Positions 20,126-29,184 of a stretch of DNA of 29,184 nucleotides are shown here, one piece after another. How positions within the stretch are numbered: the first letter of the stretch is position 1; the number at the start of each line of letters is the position of its first letter. The stretch is from positions 72,439-101,622 of the forward strand of contig JBNGIS010017799.1 in assembly GCA_049999725.1 (NCBI GenBank), read 5' to 3'. Source of the stretch: Haplomitrium mnioides. Its lineage: Eukaryota > Marchantiophyta > Haplomitriopsida > Calobryales. The notes beneath the pieces are model-generated. The model was not told the origin of the DNA, made no database searches, and saw nothing but the letters and a program-made list of their open reading frames with translations. The position numbers and the translations under genes were made by a program.

Positions 20126-21455
20126 CAGATCATCTTTTCTTCTTCAATCCGATCGTTGCAGGTCTTCGTCGCCAAGTGATTCCCCATATTTTGTTTTTGC
20201 TCATGGAATGTCACACAGGCTGATCTTCAGAATTTGATTCTTCCTTATCACAGTTTATATTCGGCATGGGCTTTCAGCACAGAGCATTCCCTCGTAGGTC
20301 GATCGATTTCTTTTTCTTAAGGAGATTGATTGCCGATCAATCCTTCAGTAATTGACTCCATGAATAGCTTCTTAGAAGAACGATACATAACTCCAAGTAA
20401 AATCGGGACTTCTGCACTCATCACAAACCAAGTTTCGCCTCAGACTTGACTCTTTACCACACTAGCTTCAACGTCCTCCCCACCGGATCACACTGCTTAA
20501 GCAAGTGTCACACATTATATCATACGTCTTGATGAACTTCACAGGGGATCATTTTCTTCTTAGGGACATTCATTTCTGATCCTTCATCATTGGTCGATTG
20601 CTTAGAGGGAGCTTAGTTCACAGCATTCGATTCTTTACAGGAGAGTCTTCACGCATCTTTCTTTCCTTGGCACTCACATTTCACAAGGATCTTCCCTCAT
20701 GCGCCATGAATACTTCTTTGCAGTAGTTCGTCTCAACTCAATCTTCATCAGAAATCCTCATCAGCAAGGTAATTCTTCAGTTGGGCACAGCACAGCACAA
20801 TCGATTCAAACAGGTCCCTCGTCGGGTTCAGCTCTTCGTTTCGATTGTCGCAGTAGGGCTCGCATCACTTTGCTGTCTCGCAACCAATCCTTCTTCGTTT
20901 ACAGGGGATTCATCGTCGCCACGCATCCTTTCTCACAGCCATACTCACTGGAAATCCACGAACACATTCGCGAGTTGCCCTGACCTCTGCATATATCCCA
21001 TAAGTTTCCCGCAATGTTGCTGAAGTAGTATATAAGGATCTCACTCCTCCTATCCTTCGAGGGGTAGCCCCCTAGAGGAGTGTAAGGCCACTGGATTCCC
21101 TTATCTGCCCATGGACGGACCTAGTTCAGGGCTAAACCCCCCAGGGCAGGCTGTCCTCCAAGTTAGATAGTTAGGAAATTAGTGGGCTTTGCTTGGCCCT
21201 CAACAACTAGGTTAGTTTTATTATTTTTTATCTTTTTATTTTTCTATCAGACCTCCAACCAGATCCAACCTATCATTTTGTTCCAATAGACTCGTTCCCT
21301 ACTTAGATCTCAATCCTCTCCTTTTCTTCAAACTTGTCTTGACTCCTTTCTATGTACATTGGACACCATTTATACCCAGAACATGTCTTCTCACTTATTT
21401 TTTTAAAAACTTTAAGAAAATATTAAACAAGTACATAAACACCCGGCTGACATTA

Positions 21456-21467
21456 CCCCCCTTTGAA
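21456..21467 (-). other. Polypurine tract of element A
   Basis: On the minus strand this reads TTCAAAGGGGGG, followed by TAA and the LTR start TGTCAGCC. The upstream GGGGACGCTTCACA is identical to the sequence before B's polypurine tract. Confidence 0.82.
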
Positions 21468-21699
21468 TTGTGAAGCGTCCCCACGAACATACCAACAGCT
21501 TCATCACTCTTTCTCAGTCTGATTCTCTCTTCCCTGGTGTATCGCTACCAGGTCCCCAACAATTGAACTCGGAGGACTGTACCTCACAAACTCACACACA
21601 CTCCTATACTCATTTAAAAACTCACATAATTACACACACACTCACCTACTCTTGCCGATTCGGATCCGATCCCCTTAGCTTGTTGATTTTGGACCCCCA

Positions 21700-22800
21700 A
21701 CATCCTCCTCTCTGTGAATGTACCTTTTCAGACGGTCGTAATGAATCCGATTAGCGACCTGCTCTCCCTCCAAGGTTTCCAACTCTGCTGATCCATTTTG
21801 ATGCAGTCTTCTTAGCACGAATGGCCCCATCCATCAAGTTTGCAGCTTTCTCGGAAAATGTACAAACCGACTATAATAAATCAATAACAATACCCCTTCT
21901 TAAATACTTGTCAGTTTCAGCTTTTTGTCATGCTGATGCTTTTGTAGTTGCTGACGGTGCTCCAACCAGATCTGGGCTTGTTCCCTTGATTCCTCCAATT
22001 GCTCGAGCTAATACAGTCTTTCTCTTTGGCTCTGATACTCCACCATTCTACCTTCTTCCAAGACTCTTCAAGTTGGTACTTCTAATTCAATATGGACTAG
22101 TGCATTCTGTCCAAAAACCAGAAAGTAAGGACCGTGGCCTGTAGTGGTCTTGTAGGCCAGATTGTAGACATGTACTGATGTGAGCAGCTTCAAATCCCAA
22201 TCTGCTTAATTTGCTGCCACTGTCTTGGTTAGGATCTTTCCCATTATCCCATTGGCCCTCTCTATCAATCCATTGGCCTTCGGGTGGTAGGCTGTAGTGC
22301 GTCGATGCTTAATCAGGTATGTGGAAGTCAGATCCTTTTATCACTTGATTGACAAAGTGGGTTTCTTGGTCACTCACCAGTTTGAGTAGTGGCCCAAATC
22401 TGTAGAACATCTGTTCATACAAGAATGTTGCCACTGTCTTGGCATCATCCTTTCTGGTAGCCCTCGCCTGCACCTATTTCATGGCGTAATCTGTTGCTAG
22501 GAGGATGTACCTATTGCCTCTTCTAATGGATGGTGCAATTGGCCCAATGAAATCTATTCCCCATTTTTCAAAGGGTGCCAAGGGGATAATTGGTACCAGA
22601 GGGTGATGTTGGCTAGCTGCTGGCTTTCCTGTCCTCTGACAGGCATCACACCTCTTCACCTAGATGTGCACATCCTTGTGCAGGGTTGGCCACCAATATC
22701 CTGCACTTAGCACTTCCCTCACTAAGACATCAACTGCAAAATGACCCCCCACTTCCTCTCCATGCAAAGCTTGCATCGCTATTGTTTCCGGATCCTGCTC
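21700..22800 (-). pseudogene. pol: Integrase, element A (stops and frameshifts)
   Basis: The N-terminal zinc site reads LHGEEVGGHFA, then KRCDACQ (H-x7-H, C-x2-C). The catalytic core shows WGIDFIGPI (first Asp), LVSDQETHFVN (second Asp) and, after a frameshift near 22300, NGLIERANG (Glu), with YKTTTGHGPYFLVFG next. The C-terminal part has WMGPFVLRRLHQNGS near 21770-21830. TAG at 22657-22659 falls between HI and VKRCDAC; a second TAG follows YAMK at 22474-22476. All three catalytic acidic residues are still encoded, but no continuous frame remains. Confidence 0.85.
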
Positions 22801-23043
22801 CAAGCATCTTCTAATCATGCCATCAAATCCTCTTTTGTGTAACAACCTCTGCACTAATAGATACGGGCTCACTTTTCTGAGGAACACTGCAGCCTCCTCT
22901 TTGTTGCTACCCTCTGCAATCTGTGTTGTGTTGAGGAAGTCAATAATTGTAGCATAATTGGTTGGCCTTCCTGTTCTGACCTGAAATAAATCCTCATCTA
23001 GGAAAGCATCGTCCACTTCCCATTCATTGATTGGCTCAATCAC

Positions 23044-23448
23044 TCAAGAGAAGAAGTCAGCATCGCTGTGCTTCGTTCCTGGCTTGATTCTGACTTCAAA
23101 ATTGAATTCTTGCAGCAGTAGGACCCACCTTGCAATCCTGCCAGTTACATTTGGTTTGTTTACCAGATACTTCAGAGCGTTGTGATCGGTGTGGAAGATC
23201 ACCTTATAATGTAACATGTAGTGCCTGAATTTTTTAAGGGAATAGATGATCCCCAAGGCCTCTCTGTTAGTGGTTGAATAGTTCCTTTCTGTTGCAACCA
23301 ACAACCTACTTGCAAAGTATATCGGATGATCTCTGCCTTGTTCATCCACCTGGCTCAACACTAATTCTATACAGAACCCTGATACGTCGATCATCACATG
23401 GAAGTCTTTTTCCCTGCTTGGTGGTATGAGGATTGGTGCGTTGGCCAA
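23044..23448 (-). pseudogene. pol: RNase H, element A
   Basis: An open stretch of 134 codons between in-frame TGA codons. The Ty3 RNase H acidic residues can be seen: Asp in HVMIDVSG, Glu in NREALGII, Asp in FHTDHNALK and Asp in HSDADFFS. The stop before it (23449-23451, TGA) follows ELKK and the stop after it (23044-23046, TGA) follows ADFFS, where the protein should run on. The domain would remove RNA from the RNA/DNA hybrid during reverse transcription. B lacks this domain entirely. Confidence 0.88.
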
Positions 23449-24480
23449 TCATTTCTTCAATTCATTGAAGCTAGTCAATCTCTCCGGAGTGGCTTCAAAG
23501 GTGTTGCCCTGTTTCTGTTTAGTCATTTCAATGAGCGGTAAGGCTATCGAGGCGAACTGCTCAATGAATCTTCGATAGTAGCCTACACATCCGAGAAAAC
23601 CTTGTACCTCCTTCAGATTGGTTGGGAATGCTACCTTCATCCAAATTGCCGTCTTTTCGTGGTCCACCTCTAAACCTCTGCTTGAAATTCTATGTCCCAG
23701 AAGTATTCCTTCTGACACTTCGAAGAAGCACTTTCCATGGTGCAAGCGCAATCCTGTTTCTCGGCATCGCAAAAGAGTGATCCTCATATCACTTTCGTGG
23801 TTGCAGATCTTTCCATATATCACAAAATCATCAATGAATATCTCAAGAAACTTCCGCAGATAATCGTGGAATAGGTTCATCATCATCTGCTGAAATGTTC
23901 CAAGCGCATTACAGAGTCCAAAAGGCATCATTCGAAAAGCAAACACCCTCCATTATGTTGTGAACGCTGTCTTCAATTGATCTTCTTCTCTGATCCAAAT
24001 TTGGTTATATCATGAATAGCCATCCAAGAAGCTGTAAACCTCTTGTCCTGCGACAAGATCCAGAATGCCATCGGTGAAGGGCAAAGGGTAGTGATCCTTT
24101 TTTGTTGCTACATGCAGCTTCATGAAATCCTAACATACCCTTATTTTTCGCTCTCCATCTTGTCCAATTTTCTTTGGTACTACGACTAATGACGACACCC
24201 ACTCGCTATTTAGCACAGGGTAGATGAAATCTGCATCTAGCAATTTGTCGATTTCTTCCTTTACTAGCAGGGAGAATCGAGGATTCATCCGATACTGGCG
24301 TTACCTGACATGGATTGATGTAGTTTCCAAATCAATCCGATGCTCCCCCAATTCTCTGGAACTCCCTCCAGATCCCCATGGCTCCAGACAAATGTATCAC
24401 TGAAATTGGTTAGGAGGTGGATCAAGGACTGCTCATGTTTTTTAGATAATCCAGATCCAATAAGGAATTTGTGTTCTTTC
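23449..24480 (-). pseudogene. pol: Reverse transcriptase, element A
   Basis: The blocks match B: NSEWVS-LVVVPKK, DHYPLPF, FLDGYS-YNQIW, MPFGLCNALGTFQQ and FIDDFVIYG (active site), then LGHRIS and EVQGFLGCVGYYRRFIEQFA. Damage includes TAG at 24130-24132 (B has CAG, Gln, at 4799-4801), TGA at 24010-24012 in the DGYSGYNQI block, a stop before WRVFAF at about 23961, and a frameshift near 24300 that separates VPENWG from RQYRMNPRFS. Downstream of the RT the order RNase H then integrase is preserved. Confidence 0.88.
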
Positions 24481-24587
24481 TGGACAATTATGGCTTTGTG
24501 TTGAGCTAAGCGTACTATCCCCACCTCATTTCTCCATTTTGTTTCCTCCTCTTGCATGAGCGTTGCCAATCGCAACCCCCTTTGCTC

Positions 24588-25427
24588 TCATGGTATTTCC
24601 TCAGCCTGATCAAGTGCTTCTGTTGAGCTCAGCTGTGACACTTCGGACCTCTCTTTTCTTCCGGCCTTAGTGTCCTTACCCATTGCTGAATATTCAGTGC
24701 CTCGCCTTTGCATAGGCATTTCCTTGGTGCTTTCTTCCATCTCCAATTGATTAACTCCCACAACCTTTTCTTCCATCAAATCATCCTCTGCAACTTCACT
24801 GACCATCTGGACCCAGTAGTGATATTCTAATTCTTCGTCTTCTTCTTCAGACCATTCATTATCATACTCATCTTTGGATCGGGTCTCCCCCAGATGTGGC
24901 ATTGGCCCATATTGTACCTCTGTTTTTTCTGGACCAAAGACTAACGTCGAGTTCCTCTAGTTATGTGTGACTCTAGCTCCGTACAGCCAAGGTCTTCCAA
25001 TAAGTACCGGGTAAGGGGATGCTCACGTTGGTCACATTACCAAATAGTTTAGGCGAAACTCCTTGCCACCAATGGTAGTAGGCACTTGTAAGAGAGCGCT
25101 TAAGGGATTGACTCGAGATACGTCTGCCAACCTCATTATACTCGCGGTAGGTTGGAAGTCTCTAAACCCTAATCTTTGGGCAGTATCTTCGACCATAATA
25201 TTGACGCCCACTCCTCCATCCACAGGTACCAGAGATAGCGTGCACCCAACGATCTAGATATCAATCTCTGGAGCACCATTATCTTCACAAACCCACGGTA
25301 ACTATGCTAGAGCCCCCACCTTAGGTAGCTTTTTCCGTCTTTTGGCTCCCATCAACAACTCATTCAATTGTCCTACAGTGGTCTGTGAAGCTAGAAGCTT
25401 TGTCGATTTCTCCTCATGTGACTTTGA
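24588..25427 (-). pseudogene. pol: Protease region, element A, cut off at its N-terminal side
   Basis: VGQLNELLMGAKRRKKLPKV (about 25310-25370) and GCTLSLVPVDGGVGVNIM (about 25190-25250) match B's protease. Here the Asp is followed by Gly-Gly, closer to a working active site than in B. IGRPWLYG-like sequence and an acidic linker (24588-24902, many Glu/Asp) lead into RT. Stops interrupt it at about 25032 and near 25255 and 25305. The homology to B stops near 25427, where AT-rich sequence starting TGTTGAGTGCAC begins. All gag sequence lies outside the window. Confidence 0.78.
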
Positions 25428-26540
25428 TGTTGAGTGCACATTGAATATGAGAGGTTGAAGTGTGGCTGCAATCATCAATACACAACAAATTCTACAAAGA
25501 AAGAATACTCAGTACAAAAATATTGTGGAAATCCTCACTCTTTACTCCAAATGCTCTCACACAAAACACTCTTGCTCTCAGCCTTCTAACTCTCAACACA
25601 CTCCTCACTCTATGAAAGATTAATCCTCAAGTGCTTTCCCTCCAATGAGTCTTCAAAGTAGCTCCTCCTAGAGCTCCTCCAAGTGCTTCTCCAAAGGTCT
25701 CTCACAACTCTCAAATATAAAATCTCCAAATAAAAACCAAGTCTAAAACTCCAACCCCTCTCCTCTCTTCTCCTCCTTTTTATATTCTAGTCTAGATAAT
25801 TACTAAGAGAAAAACTAAATATTCTATCACCCTAAGTAAAGAGTCTATGGTAATTATCTCTCTAATTATTAATTCCTACAAGTGCTCCTCAAGTATCTCT
25901 ACCTTTTGTTTTCTTCTTCAAGAAGAAGCTTCTCATTTGGAGCTTCTCTTGTCAAAGAATCTCAACAATTGGTCCAAGACTTTTCTACCTTGTATTTGTC
26001 CCTACAAAAAACTCCTAAGATGATACTTCGAGATTCCCTCAAAGAATAAGTCAAAGAACAAATTGACTTTTTTTGACTTTTCTCCTCTTTAGCCTATTCT
26101 AGAAGAATCTCTATAAAATCATCAATACTAAGTCAATTTGCCTATACTATACTTTGTTAGAAAGCTAGTCAAGTAAGCTTTCTACCAATATAATAATATT
26201 TGTACTTTCTAATTTGTAGATACTCTCTGTTTTGACTTTTCTGCGGTTCTGTTTGGTAACTTTGACTAGTTATAACTTCCAGTCTACAAGAGCCTTGTCA
26301 CTTCTATAAATTTATTCTAGTTACTTAAGCAATATTATATCTCTCTATAAAATATCAGTTTCTAAATATTTATGATAAGAACACAATTTACTCTGTACTC
26401 AATTCTACACATATTAAAAAAAACCGATCAAATCTAAATTTCTCCTCATAACTTCTAAGTCTTCACCATACTTCATCAAAGTGCATCCCATGCTATGATA
26501 GGGGTTTAAGCACATTCAAATCTTCACAAAACCATCCCAT
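25428..26540 (-). repeat. 3' LTR of element C (right boundary approximate)
   Basis: On the minus strand it ends in ACTCAACA at 25428. A TATAAAAA (25777-25784) lies about 350 bases before that end, with a purine-rich GAG-repeat stretch after it, a layout common in LTRs. The LTR start is not resolved: TGTGAAG near 26525-26550 is possible, but no clear polypurine tract is visible. No gene is present in this kilobase. Confidence 0.6.
25777..25784 (-). promoter_or_regulatory. TATA-like box in element C LTR
   Basis: TATAAAAA on the minus strand, followed by a GGAGGAGAAGAG-type purine tract. The position within the LTR suits an RNA polymerase II start. There is no experimental support. Confidence 0.45.
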
Positions 26541-26555
26541 GCCTTCACATTTTAC

Positions 26556-27516
26556 CTACCTATAAGGTTTCACTCCGCCATCGGAGAGTTCTTCCTTACG
26601 AGCGTAAAATGACATCATCTTGTCATAGTTCACACAATCATAATGCATTTCTGTTAGCTCATACAAGTCATAAGTGTAATTAGAATACACTTTCTGCGCA
26701 ACAAAAGGTCCAAAGTACCTTGGTAAGAATTTCTTTTGTTTTCGCTTATAACGAATGGAGTCGAATACCATCACCCAATCTCCTTGTTGAAACACCATAG
26801 GTCTTCTCTTCCCAAATCTCTTGTCATGACTCCTCTTTTGCTGGTCTTGGGCCTTGTCAATATTGACCTCAGCCATCACACGTGCTTCTTTGAGCTCCAT
26901 CAACTGTTGGCTGCGAGTTCGTGTAGCCTTCTCCAAATTTCCTTCTTCATTTCTTTCCACACTTGTAGTTCTAAACGTAGGAAGATCAAACTTAATAGGC
27001 AAGATTGATTCCAAACCATAAGTGAGGTGAAAAGGTGTATACCCAGTTGAAGCCTTTCTTGTTGTGCGATACTCCCAAAGAATTGCATGGAGCCTCTTAT
27101 CCCAAGTATGCTTAGCCCCCTCTAAATCCGCATCTTTTGCCAACATGTGACAAAGTGTAAAGTTGGTCCGCTCCGCCAGTCTATTTGCATTTGGCTTGTA
27201 TGATGTAGTCATTCGTTGTTTGATAGAGAAATGCTCCAACATCGCTTGAGTAGCACCATTAACAAATGGTGAGCCTTTATCTGTCACAATCTCCAATTGG
27301 CAGCCAAACCTTGTGATGATTCGTTCGTAAAGAAATCTCCCCACTTCCTCTTCCATAGCTTTCTTGAGAGGACAAGCCTCTACCCATTTTCTTAAGTAAT
27401 CCGTTGCCACCACCTTATATCAATTCCCCTCGGGAGTTGGAGTCAAAGAACCAACAATATCCACTCTCCACTTTTCAAAAGGACCCAAAGGCACAACCGA
27501 TTGCAAAGGAGAAGGA
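26556..27516 (-). pseudogene. pol: Integrase core and C-terminus, element C, 5' truncated
   Basis: An open frame of 285 codons (27413 to 26556) carries IVTDKGSPFVN (second catalytic Asp), NRLAERTN (Glu; Arg replaces the usual Gly) and EYRTTRKASTGYTPFHLTYG. A basic C-terminal part follows, with QGDWVMVFDS and FLPRYFGPF. Upstream the frame extends through a TGA (GN-stop-YKVVATDYL, about 27420) to EKWRVDIVGSLTP, which holds the first Asp, and ends at 27516 where an LTR starts. It is the best preserved coding region in the window, consistent with C being younger than A. The zinc-binding N-terminus lies beyond the inserted LTR. Confidence 0.85.
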
Positions 27517-28857
27517 TGTCAGCCGGTGCTTTGGAGCACTCAAGCAAAATTCAAGAAATCAAAAGCGTCAGCGACACAATAAGCCTTGGCAAGTGTGAGG
27601 GACTCTCAAAAGCCATGAAGTACCCTCAAACATCTACTAAAAGCAGGGCGCATGAGTCTTGGAAGGGAAGCAAGATCATGGCGGAAGAGAGGAGGAGAGA
27701 ATCACGATCGCTAGCCAGAGGAGGGGCCACCTTTCAATATTCAAAGCAGGCCAGCGAGAATCCGTGGGCCTCAAGAGGATGCAAGGATTGGAGCTTGGGG
27801 AGAAGAAAGAGAGCCGCCACCTGTGGCGAAGCAATCGTTGGAGGGAGAGGAACGGATCCACAACGACGAAACCCGAAGGCACTCCGAAGAAAGGCAGATC
27901 ACGGGGGTCCTGCAGCGGCCACAAATCGGGAAGCAAGGTTCAAGGAGAGAAATGAGAAGGTAAGATCGTCACGAGGGCGAGCAAGGCCAGAGAAGAGGGA
28001 TGCCTCGATCCCGCAAGCAGGAGCGCGCCCTGCAAGGGCTGATCGATTCCTTCCATTTGAGTTCACGAATCCGAGCGGAAAGGTGGAGTCCTTGGAAGGC
28101 CCCGCGAGATTCCACGGAAACGTGGCGTCCTTGGAGCACTTCGCGGGATTCCACGAACGACGTGGCGGCACCAGGAGGCCCGCGAATCTGCGGACAAGCG
28201 CCTCCCTAAGTGGGTAGCCCGCTTAACAGGGTTCCGAAGCATCTTACGACGTGGAGAGCCCGGTTAAGAGGGATCTGGGAGGAACCCAACAGGGGAGCCA
28301 AGGAAGAGGGCCCGAAGTAGCGACATATCGAGGGTCTGGCCGAAGGAGAGCGGAAGGGTGCTGGAAGGGTGATCTATCGGAGATCCGAGAAGGGGAGTTC
28401 CGAGGAAGCCAAAAGGGTGGTCCATCACCAAACCGACCAACGAGTAGAAGGCTGAGCCGGAAAGGGGATTTAATGCAGGTTCGACTGACGAGGGAGCCAG
28501 CAGGCGCTGAAAGGGTGATTCAACGCAGCTTCGGCATGACCAAGGGCGAAAGTTCGACGGGTCCAACTGCAGCATCTGAAAGATCGACAGAGAAACGAAG
28601 GGTCTTGTAGTTCCTATATCGAGCTTTTGGAGAAGATAACGAAGGGAGCTTCAGGCGCACGTATAGTTCTTATCTCGAGGGAAGGACGAAACGGCGACAT
28701 CGGCACAGTTCTTATTTGGCGAGCAGAGAAGGTCCGCATTGGCTCTACGGATGACGTAGCGAGCACAAGGAGTCCGGAGGAGGCTTCAGAAATGTGGCGC
28801 GCTGGGGAGCAAGGTAAGATTTCCGCCGGTCAACTTCAGAAGAAGGTCCGCGCGACG

Positions 28858-28890
28858 GTCATCCTACCCCCTTGCGGGGCGGCGTCGGAC
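28858..28890 (+). repeat. 33-base GC-rich inverted repeat, right LTR copy 1
   Basis: Same length and layout as the other copies. ACGTGG follows after 15 bases (28906). Confidence 0.72.
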
Positions 28891-29021
28891 GGTGCCTTTC
28901 GGACAACGTGGCGACTCTAGGGACCCCGCAGCAACTAACCGGACATGCGGCAGCAGGAGAAGGGCTCATCGGACTTCGGACAAAGAGCGGGTCAACCACG
29001 GAAGGGAGAGTATGCGCGACG

Positions 29022-29054
29022 GTCAGCCTGCCCCCTTGCGGGGCGGTGGCGGAC
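29022..29054 (+). repeat. 33-base GC-rich inverted repeat, right LTR copy 2
   Basis: It lies 164 bases after copy 1, matching the 163-base spacing in the solo LTR. ACGTGG follows after 16 bases (29071). Confidence 0.72.
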
Positions 29055-29184
29055 GGCGGTGCAGCGGGTGACGTGGCGCGAGGAGGGTGACTTGGGATCT
29101 GCTGGGGAATATTTGGAGATTCTGTAGATAGGGTTCCGCGGGGCGCTTCGGAACTCTGTTCCGAAGAGCCCTTCGGACTCAGCC

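Larger units (their letters stand above)
18125..21452 (-). repeat. 3' LTR of element A, main part (contains assembly gap)
   Basis: It resumes A's LTR after the solo insertion. The reverse complement of 18130-18400 matches LTR blocks such as GGAGGTGGACC and GCCAAG-AG. The end GGCTGACA at 21445-21452 is the reverse complement of the LTR start TGTCAGCC and abuts a polypurine tract. With 14030-14869 the LTR would be about 4.1 kb including the gap, longer than the 3.2-3.3 kb of its relatives. Bases 20126-21440 show little similarity to the other LTR starts. No gene is seen. Confidence 0.8.
14030..25427 (-). mobile_element. Ty3/gypsy element A, 3' LTR to protease, minus strand
   Basis: Read on the minus strand, it has protease, RT, RNase H, integrase, polypurine tract and 3' LTR. 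This is the gypsy order, with integrase last. It is related to B: homologous protein motifs, the same sequence before the polypurine tract, and homologous LTRs starting TGTCAG. The 3' LTR is split by the solo LTR at 14870-18124. The 5' side (gag, PBS, 5' LTR) is absent because element C starts at 25428. A lies inside the copia integrase-RT region; the flanking bases ATGAG (14025-14029) should recur after its 5' LTR. Confidence 0.88.
25428..27516 (-). mobile_element. Ty3/gypsy element C, 3' LTR and integrase, minus strand
   Basis: An AT-rich LTR-like region (25428 to about 26540) lies downstream, on the minus strand, of a mostly open integrase frame. The composition and integrase sequence differ from A and B, so this is another gypsy family. 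It interrupts A at 25427/25428 and is itself interrupted at 27517. The 5 bases TTTGA (25423-25427) are the predicted target duplication. Confidence 0.75.
27517..29184 (+). repeat. LTR of solo-LTR subfamily, 5' part, runs off window
   Basis: It starts TGTCAGCCGGTGCTTTGGAG, identical to the start of the solo LTR, and is collinear with 14870-16489 to the window end at roughly 90-94% identity by eye. It interrupts C's integrase. The preceding bases AAGGA (27512-27516) are the predicted target duplication. Whether it is another solo LTR or the 5' LTR of a full element cannot be told from here. Its ~39-base ACGTGG units lie at 28082, 28121 and 28161. Confidence 0.9.

Noticed and set aside
20011-20214. 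Open frame spanning the N run
   Set aside because: Half of it is undetermined sequence. It is an artefact.
21470-22144. Plus-strand open frames of 94 and 107 codons
   Set aside because: They are antisense to the integrase and 3' spacer of element A and show no motif of their own.

Overview
The window is a stack of nested LTR retrotransposons. I see no host gene, tRNA, rRNA or CRISPR array. Ty3/gypsy and Ty1/copia elements inserted into one another, several-kilobase LTRs and a plant-type copia gag point to a repeat-rich land-plant nuclear genome. I cannot name the species. One 100-base run of N marks an assembly gap.

Layout. (1) About 1-8232, plus strand: gypsy element 'B'. It has the 3' part of a 5' LTR (to 1624), a PBS-like site, decayed gag, protease and reverse transcriptase, an in-frame remnant of the integrase C-terminus, a polypurine tract and a 3' LTR (5760-8232) that is cut off. 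Its LTR is about 3.2 kb. (2) About 8234-14029, plus strand: an AT-rich copia element with a probable 5' LTR, a PBS-like site, a long leader, and broken gag, protease and integrase. It stops inside pol. (3) 14030-25427, minus strand: gypsy element 'A', related to B. Its 3' LTR lies on the left (14030-14869 plus 18125-21452), followed to the right by polypurine tract, integrase, RNase H, reverse transcriptase and protease. (4) 14870-18124, plus strand: a complete solo LTR of the same superfamily, inserted in A's LTR and flanked by a perfect 5-bp duplication (GCAGC). (5) 25428-27516, minus strand: a third gypsy element 'C' with an AT-rich 3' LTR and a mostly open integrase. (6) 27517-29184, plus strand: the 5' part of an LTR closely related to the solo LTR, inserted in C's integrase and running off the window.

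The nest reads, outer to inner: B, copia, A, then the solo LTR and C side by side within A, then the last LTR within C. The missing halves of copia, A, C and probably B should lie beyond base 29184 in reverse order. None of the pol regions shown is fully intact, and B has lost RNase H and the integrase core. The most unusual pattern lies in the GC-rich LTRs. A 33-base imperfect inverted repeat occurs six times with invariant length. It is followed 15-16 bases later by ACGTGG, and related ACGTGG/GGTGG units recur at about 39-40 or 75-79 bases. This looks like a conserved regulatory module of the LTR family.
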